A DNA stretch of 64,000 bases from Terriglobia bacterium (GTDB taxonomy: Bacteria; Acidobacteriota; Terriglobia; Terriglobales; Acidobacteriaceae). A program made the position numbers and the translations under genes. The notes under the pieces are model-generated. The model had not been told where the DNA came from. It did no database searches and worked only from the letters and a program-made list of their open reading frames with translations. Positions 59,655 through 64,000 of this stretch are shown piece by piece. The stretch lies in contig JAIQGK010000016.1 of NCBI GenBank assembly GCA_020072645.1, positions 1 through 64,000 on the forward strand, written 5' to 3'. Position 1 is the first letter of the stretch. Every line of letters starts with the position of its first letter.

Positions 59655-60653
59655 ATGAAGACGGACACGTTGGAACCGCCTGTCACTAGTTTCCAGAGTG
59701 AACCGGAAACAAACATGCTTAAGATCCGGGACCGGGAGACGATTGACAAAATCGAGGCCAGCTTTGCCGGCGGCGTCCTTGGTGAAGCCATGAGAAAGGC
59801 GCCGCAGATTGAACGCCGGCGGAAGCTCAGCGTCAACGAATTCGTGGAAGAATACCGCAAGAAGCTGAAACCGGTGGTTGTCGAAGGGTTGATGGATGAA
59901 TGGCCGGCGTTGAAGAAGTGGAACTGGGACTATCTGGCGCACAAATGCGGCAATACCTCCGTGGTTGTGGATAGCTATAACAGCAAAAGAGCGCGACGGG
60001 TCACCTTTGCCGAATTCGTCGACATGTTGAAAGCCAGCCGTGACAGCGGCCAGCCGCCCATCTACCTGCAGGAATGGCTTTACATGGCCACCTGTCCGCA
60101 ACTGGCGGAAGATTTACCGGAATTGCCGATTGCGCAATATGATTTCCGGCGCAATCTTTTCGGCGAAAAGATTTCCACCAACCATCAGCTTTGGATTGGC
60201 CAAAAGGGCGGGACCACGAGGATCCACCAGGATTCTTACTTTATTGATGTGATGCACGCGCAGATCGTCGGGGAAAAACACTGGTGTGTCATGAGTCCCC
60301 CGGCGAACCTGGAGCGGGATGAATCAGGCGAATTCGGGTTCACCACGCTGGTGAACGCTCCCAATGTGCAGATTCTGCAGTGTGTCTTAAAGCCCGGCGA
60401 TGTGCTTTATTTGCCGGCGCAGTGGTGGCATCGCATAGAACTCCTCGCGGACTCCATAGGGCAGGGAAGAAAGTGCCTGGACGAGGTTAACCTCCAGAAA
60501 TATACGCGGATGCGTTTTGCCGAGCTGCTGGCATTGGCCCTAAACCATGATTACGTTAAGGATGCTTATCCCGAGCTATACAAGGTGGTCGTTCTCCGAA
60601 ATCAGGCATGGGCCAAACTGCTGGATATCGACTTAACGAAATTACGGCCCTAG
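59655..60653 (+). CDS. JmjC/cupin-8-like Fe(II)/2-oxoglutarate oxygenase
   Basis: 332 aa from ATG 59655, which has GGAGG eight bases upstream; the in-frame ATG at 59628 lies before that site. It is a cupin-like JmjC protein: KPVVVEGLMDEWPALKKWNW at the start, WIGQKGGTTRIHQDSYF with H191 and D193 as metal ligands, KHWCVMSPPANLE and LKPGDVLYLPAQWWHRIELL with H259 as third ligand. A Lys in the first strand would bind 2-oxoglutarate. Such enzymes hydroxylate amino acids, peptides or carrier-bound acyl groups. Here it probably oxidises an intermediate of the cluster. Confidence 0.82.
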   Translation: MKTDTLEPPVTSFQSEPETNMLKIRDRETIDKIEASFAGGVLGEAMRKAPQIERRRKLSVNEFVEEYRKKLKPVVVEGLMDEWPALKKWNWDYLAHKCGNTSVVVDSYNSKRARRVTFAEFVDMLKASRDSGQPPIYLQEWLYMATCPQLAEDLPELPIAQYDFRRNLFGEKISTNHQLWIGQKGGTTRIHQDSYFIDVMHAQIVGEKHWCVMSPPANLERDESGEFGFTTLVNAPNVQILQCVLKPGDVLYLPAQWWHRIELLADSIGQGRKCLDEVNLQKYTRMRFAELLALALNHDYVKDAYPELYKVVVLRNQAWAKLLDIDLTKLRP

Positions 60654-60729
60654 CAAAACCCATCTATGGAAGAGATGCTGCGGACGGCCCGGGTGTCCCC
60701 GCAGTCTGGCATTTTATGAGTTCTATTTC

Positions 60730-62154
60730 ATGAGCACTGGCGCAAACATGCAGCAGTCGCCGCCTTCCGCCGTTTATATGTTCCCGGCCTCTTTCGGCCA
60801 GCGCCGTTTATGGCTTAACGAGCAGAAAAATCCAGGACGCGCGCTCTACAATATCCCTTATGCCGTTCGCGCAAAAGGACCGCTGGACCTGGATGCGTTT
60901 CACCGCAGCGTGCACGAAGTCGTGCGCCGTCATGAATCGTTGAGGACTCGCTTTGTTCCTATCGACGGGAACCCCCAGCAGGCTATTCTGGCAGAGCTGG
61001 ATTTCGACGTGCCGCTCATTGATCTAAGGTCGCTCCCTGCCAAAGAGCGGGAACAGGAGGCCCAAAGGCTGGTGCAGGCGGACATCACGGCTCCATTCGA
61101 TATGGGCACCGCTCCCTTGTGGCGCGTGACGCTTTTCCGTCTGCAGGAGCAGGAACACGTGATCCTGCTCGTGATGCACCATATCATTTCAGATGGTTGG
61201 TCGATGGGAGTGATGCTGAGCGAGATGTCAATCATCTATACAGCTTTCCTCGCGGGCAAGCCTTCACCGCTACCCGAACTTCCCATTCAATATGCCGATT
61301 TCAGCGAGTGGGAAAGAGAGTTGTTGGCAGGAAAAGGATTGCAGCCGCAGCTTGACTATTGGACGAAGAGGCTTTCCGGCACGCCTGCCCTCAAGCTCCC
61401 TTACGACCGTCCGAAGAAGAGCTCAACTCCCACAAAAGGTGGGGCATACTTTTTCCGGGTGGAAGCGGACCTCGCCGAAGGACTGCGGCAACTGGGCCAG
61501 CGGCAGAATGCAACTCTGCATATGACGCTGCTGGCGGCTTATCAAACTCTGCTGTACCGCTATACCGGGCAACAGGATATTGCTGTGGGCAACAATATAG
61601 CCAGGCGTAACCGTCCCACCGTGGAAGGATTGATTGGGTATCTTTCCACCAACGTAATCATGAGGACGAAGCTCCAGGGCGACTGGAGCTTCAGCGAACT
61701 TTTAAGTAATGTTCGCGAGACGGCTCTGGGCGCCTACGCTCACCAGGACATACCGCTCGACCGTGTTGTGCAGGAGCTTGCCGCCGAGCGCGACCCCAGC
61801 CGCCCTCTCATTTTTCACGTGACGTTTACGTTGCAGAACCTGCCGCAGTCAAACTCCCCGCTCGGCCCCACGGAACTAACGCCTTTTGAAACCCAGATTG
61901 CTCCCGCAAAACACGACATCCAGGTCTTCATCACCGATACCGGCAGCGCTCTAGTGTTCGGCGTGCTTTACAACATGGACCTCTTCGATCCCGAAACCAT
62001 CGCCGGGATATTTGAGCACTACTCGTTTCTGCTGCAGAGTATTGTCGATGATCCCGGACAGCAGCTTGCGCGACTCCCGCTATGCAACCGCTGGCGGGAA
62101 GGCGATTGGAAATCAGTGCAATGTCGTGATCACGCGCAGAAGCTTCCCGCTTGA
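60730..62154 (+). CDS. Free-standing NRPS condensation domain
   Basis: A 474-aa protein consisting of a single condensation domain. Motifs in order: FPASFGQRRLWLNEQ (C1), RRHESLRTRFV (C2), MHHIISDGWSMGVM (C3, catalytic H151 in HHxxxDG at 150-156), YADFSEWERELL (C4), IGYLSTNVIMRTKL (C5) and HQDIPLDRVVQEL followed by RDPSRPLIFHVTFTLQN (C6/C7). It most resembles LCL or fatty-acyl-accepting types. The C-terminus after LARLPL looks ragged. No adenylation domain is attached, so it would use substrates on the separate carrier protein or the AMP-binding enzyme. It forms an amide or ester bond. Confidence 0.88.
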   Translation: MSTGANMQQSPPSAVYMFPASFGQRRLWLNEQKNPGRALYNIPYAVRAKGPLDLDAFHRSVHEVVRRHESLRTRFVPIDGNPQQAILAELDFDVPLIDLRSLPAKEREQEAQRLVQADITAPFDMGTAPLWRVTLFRLQEQEHVILLVMHHIISDGWSMGVMLSEMSIIYTAFLAGKPSPLPELPIQYADFSEWERELLAGKGLQPQLDYWTKRLSGTPALKLPYDRPKKSSTPTKGGAYFFRVEADLAEGLRQLGQRQNATLHMTLLAAYQTLLYRYTGQQDIAVGNNIARRNRPTVEGLIGYLSTNVIMRTKLQGDWSFSELLSNVRETALGAYAHQDIPLDRVVQELAAERDPSRPLIFHVTFTLQNLPQSNSPLGPTELTPFETQIAPAKHDIQVFITDTGSALVFGVLYNMDLFDPETIAGIFEHYSFLLQSIVDDPGQQLARLPLCNRWREGDWKSVQCRDHAQKLPA

Positions 62155-62362
62155 GATTGGTCTCATAATGGTCGTAAGCTGTTGAGCGATTCGATTCAGG
62201 CCGAAAGCCGACCTGCTTCGTCCCAACCCGGCTCATCAGGAGCGAACGCCAGCTTCCCAGCAGCACGAAATAAGATGCCAAAATCGTAATCGGGCGAGAG
62301 TCTTAGAGTACAACTTATGCGGCGGATGCGCTTATGCGCTGGTTCATGATGGTGAAGTATTC
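62155..62362. other. Convergent intergenic stretch
   Basis: About 210 bases between the converging condensation-domain and carrier-protein genes. No gene, clear terminator or repeat is seen. Confidence 0.4.
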
Positions 62363-62677
62363 CTAACCTGAAGCGGGCTTCTGTTGGCGGACGCTCTCAA
62401 TGAGCACCGCGTGCTGGCTGATAGTAGGTTTCGAGAGAACTTCGGCGAGTGGAAGCTCGACCCCGAATTCACCAGCGATCCGGACAATGAGCTGTATGAC
62501 CAGCAGGGAATGTGTGCCGCCAAGATCGGCTAGGCTATCGTTAATTCCAACGGTATCAACATCCAGTTTTAAAGTCTCAGCCCATATTACGGCCAGCGAT
62601 TGTTCAACCTGATTGCGCGGCGCGCAATACGGAACGCGCCTGGTAGAGGGAGTAGCTGTGCTGATGGTATTGCTCAT
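62363..62677 (-). CDS. Free-standing acyl/peptidyl carrier protein
   Basis: 104 aa from ATG 62677, 4 bases after the upstream stop (TGA-GGTT-ATG), so translation is coupled; in-frame starts further up lie within the upstream gene. Residues about 30-95 form a phosphopantetheine-binding domain: EQSLAVIWAETLKLDVDTVG, SLADLGGTHSLLVIQLIVRI and a final ELPLAEVLSKPTISQH. The attachment Ser is in GTHSLL. Usual carriers read LGG-x-S-L; here one extra residue (Thr-His) sits between Gly-Gly and Ser. Probably carries the intermediates of the cluster. Confidence 0.85.
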   Translation of the reverse strand: MSNTISTATPSTRRVPYCAPRNQVEQSLAVIWAETLKLDVDTVGINDSLADLGGTHSLLVIQLIVRIAGEFGVELPLAEVLSKPTISQHAVLIESVRQQKPASG

Positions 62678-62681
62678 AACC

Positions 62682-64000
62682 TCATGCTCTTTTTGAGAAC
62701 TCTCCGGCATAAGCCGCCTGTTGTACCGGAGGCAGCTTACCGGAATTTTCCAACTCACTGAAAAACTCTTGAATCAGCCCACAAACCCTGCCGGATTGCT
62801 CATAAAGACAGTAGTGCGTGGCGCCCCTCATCTCCACATAGCGCGAAGAAGGCAGGCTCTGTGCAAGATGGCGCGAAAGCGCCGGGGAGGCAATCTGGTC
62901 ATACTCTCCTCCAATCAACAGCACCGGCACCTCCACTTTTGGCGCTTTGGGACCAACATCGCAGGAATAAAACTCAAGTACCTGGCGGGCATAGTTGAGC
63001 GTGCTCAACTCCGACTCAAAAGGTTTAAGCACCTCGGTCTGCAAGTCACGGCTCTTCAGCAATAGCACACGCGATGCCAGTTCTTTCCCATCCATCTCAG
63101 ATGGCGAAGGTATTTCAGAATCCACCGCGCTTTGCAGCAGTGCATTGCGGATGACAGAAGCCATAGTGGGGGAGCTATCGAGCGCGCGGAACAATCCTTC
63201 TAAATTATTCTCATATTCCGAAATGAGCGTACTCGGCGTAGTCGGGCATTTGTACGCCCCATTGAGAAGGACCATGGAAGCAACAGCTTCAGGCCGGCGC
63301 AGATAAAATTCAATCGCTACCTTCGGACCGGTACACCATGCAATCAGATGACAACTCTCTATGCCTTCATGGGAAAGAATGGCGTTGAGATCGTTTACCT
63401 GGTCAGCAATGGAGAAAGGATGAGGAGCGGAGCCGGTCCCCCTTGGCTCCCAGATGACAACTTTGTGCTCTTGCGAGAGCTCGCTCATGAGTCTGGACCA
63501 ATAGCGCAATCCCTGTCCCAGAGCGTTGATCATAACCACCGGAGTGCCATGGAAACCCGCCGTGAAGTAAGTCAGCTCGCCTTCATTGACATGCACAGTC
63601 GTGGGGCGCAATTCTGCGGACAACGCCGCGGCGCGCGCCAGGTCGCGGTCCATCTCCGCCGCTTGACGGCGTCGTATCTTCCTTAATTCCGCGATGGCAA
63701 ACTTCTCTTCCATAAAGCGGCTTTCCAGGGAGACGCATTCGCAGTCTTTCCGGAGCGGGCTTTCGGACGACGGCGCAAAGAACCTGCTGAGAGCTGCGAC
63801 CCGTTCGGCAAATAGCCGGTCAATGGCGTTCAGTTCATCCGGGTCATCCACGCTCATCAGATTGAGCTCATATGCTATGCCTGCCCATTCACATAATTGA
63901 TCGAAGGAAATATTTTTACGACTTGCAATCCGGTACGTTCGCCCGGTCGCACCTTCATCTGAGGAGATCCTCAATAACGTTCTTGCCACTTCCCGGACGT
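62682..64000 (-). CDS. Reductase-domain remnant fused to an alpha/beta hydrolase (runs off the right edge)
   Basis: The frame stays open to the window edge, so the N-terminus is missing; the internal GTG at 63989 is not a convincing start. The first visible part (VREVARTLLRISSDEGATGR, then TYRIASRKNISFDQLCEWAG) matches the C-terminal end of thioester-reductase/SDR domains of NRPS and carboxylic acid reductases. A helical linker follows, then an alpha/beta hydrolase with VVMINALGQGLRYWSRLMSE, WEPRGTGSAPHPF, CHLIAWCTGPKVAIEFYLRR (nucleophile position is Cys in AWCTG) and VPVLLIGGEYDQIASPALSR with a final RGATHYCLYEQ. It is coupled to the carrier protein, suggesting reductive or hydrolytic release. 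Confidence 0.72.
   Translation of the reverse strand, partial: VREVARTLLRISSDEGATGRTYRIASRKNISFDQLCEWAGIAYELNLMSVDDPDELNAIDRLFAERVAALSRFFAPSSESPLRKDCECVSLESRFMEEKFAIAELRKIRRRQAAEMDRDLARAAALSAELRPTTVHVNEGELTYFTAGFHGTPVVMINALGQGLRYWSRLMSELSQEHKVVIWEPRGTGSAPHPFSIADQVNDLNAILSHEGIESCHLIAWCTGPKVAIEFYLRRPEAVASMVLLNGAYKCPTTPSTLISEYENNLEGLFRALDSSPTMASVIRNALLQSAVDSEIPSPSEMDGKELASRVLLLKSRDLQTEVLKPFESELSTLNYARQVLEFYSCDVGPKAPKVEVPVLLIGGEYDQIASPALSRHLAQSLPSSRYVEMRGATHYCLYEQSGRVCGLIQEFFSELENSGKLPPVQQAAYAGEFSKRA

Noticed and set aside
62090..62154. A frameshift near the end of the condensation-domain gene
   Set aside because: The last 20 residues look unlike the family and another frame reads RRLEISAMS, but restoring the usual end needs more than one indel, so I could not support a definite call.

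Overview
The window is GC-rich bacterial DNA with dense, mostly overlapping gene blocks. The combination of an extracellular contractile injection system (eCIS), an alternative complex III respiratory operon and a small amino-acid/fatty-acyl type biosynthetic cluster suggests a soil Acidobacteriota (Terriglobia-like) genome. That assignment is inference from gene content, not from a marker gene. No rRNA, tRNA, CRISPR array or insertion sequence was seen.

Left block (1-32222, all + strand): the baseplate and cargo half of a phage-tail-like eCIS of the Afp/PVC/MAC superfamily. In order: small eCIS-associated proteins, a tube-initiator protein and a separate LysM protein (normally one polypeptide, Afp7/Pvc7), the gpD-like hub, the gpV-like spike, a Pro/Leu repeat protein where a PAAR tip is expected, a gp25-like wedge, two baseplate-J proteins, a gpI-type protein fused to a beta-helix, a 1432-aa DUF6519 protein with a probable beta-propeller, and a coiled-coil protein. 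Four consecutive DUF4157 proteins follow, with different C-termini: an OmpA-like domain, an aspzincin-like metallopeptidase, a DddA/SCP1.201-like cytidine deaminase with a CFI-box tail, and two further metallopeptidase-like domains. They are the likely payloads. Sheath, tube and ATPase genes are not in the window and presumably lie to the left.

Middle block: two small homologous proteins (YezD/DUF2292-like by pattern) and a small membrane protein (32558-34133, +), then a nine-gene minus-strand respiratory operon (46018 to 34164): diheme cytochrome c, NarI-like cytochrome b, ActA-ActF (alternative complex III) and a pentaheme protein. Four copies of a repeated RNA leader occur: one between the two YezD-like genes, one before the membrane protein gene, and two in tandem before the respiratory operon, right behind a good sigma-70-like promoter. 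Each has a 5' strand that can pair with the proximal arm of a following terminator-like hairpin, and these pairings covary between copies. This looks like a transcription attenuator or riboswitch of unidentified type.

Right block (46677-64000): a biosynthetic cluster. Its core is a four-gene overlapping operon: Lys/Orn N-hydroxylase, cupin, FAD-dependent amine oxidase-like protein and a MetRS-like protein. This is the gene set that makes N-N bonds (hydrazines) from N-hydroxylysine and glycine in Streptomyces, except that the cupin and MetRS modules, fused there, are separate genes here. Around it lie an aminotransferase, an intracellular penicillin-acylase-type Ntn hydrolase, an ATP-grasp ligase, an alpha/beta hydrolase, an acyl-adenylating enzyme, a GNAT acetyltransferase, a JmjC-like oxygenase, a free-standing condensation domain, a carrier protein and, cut by the right edge, a reductase-hydrolase fusion. 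Together they suggest an undescribed hydrazine-derived peptide or acyl-amide natural product.
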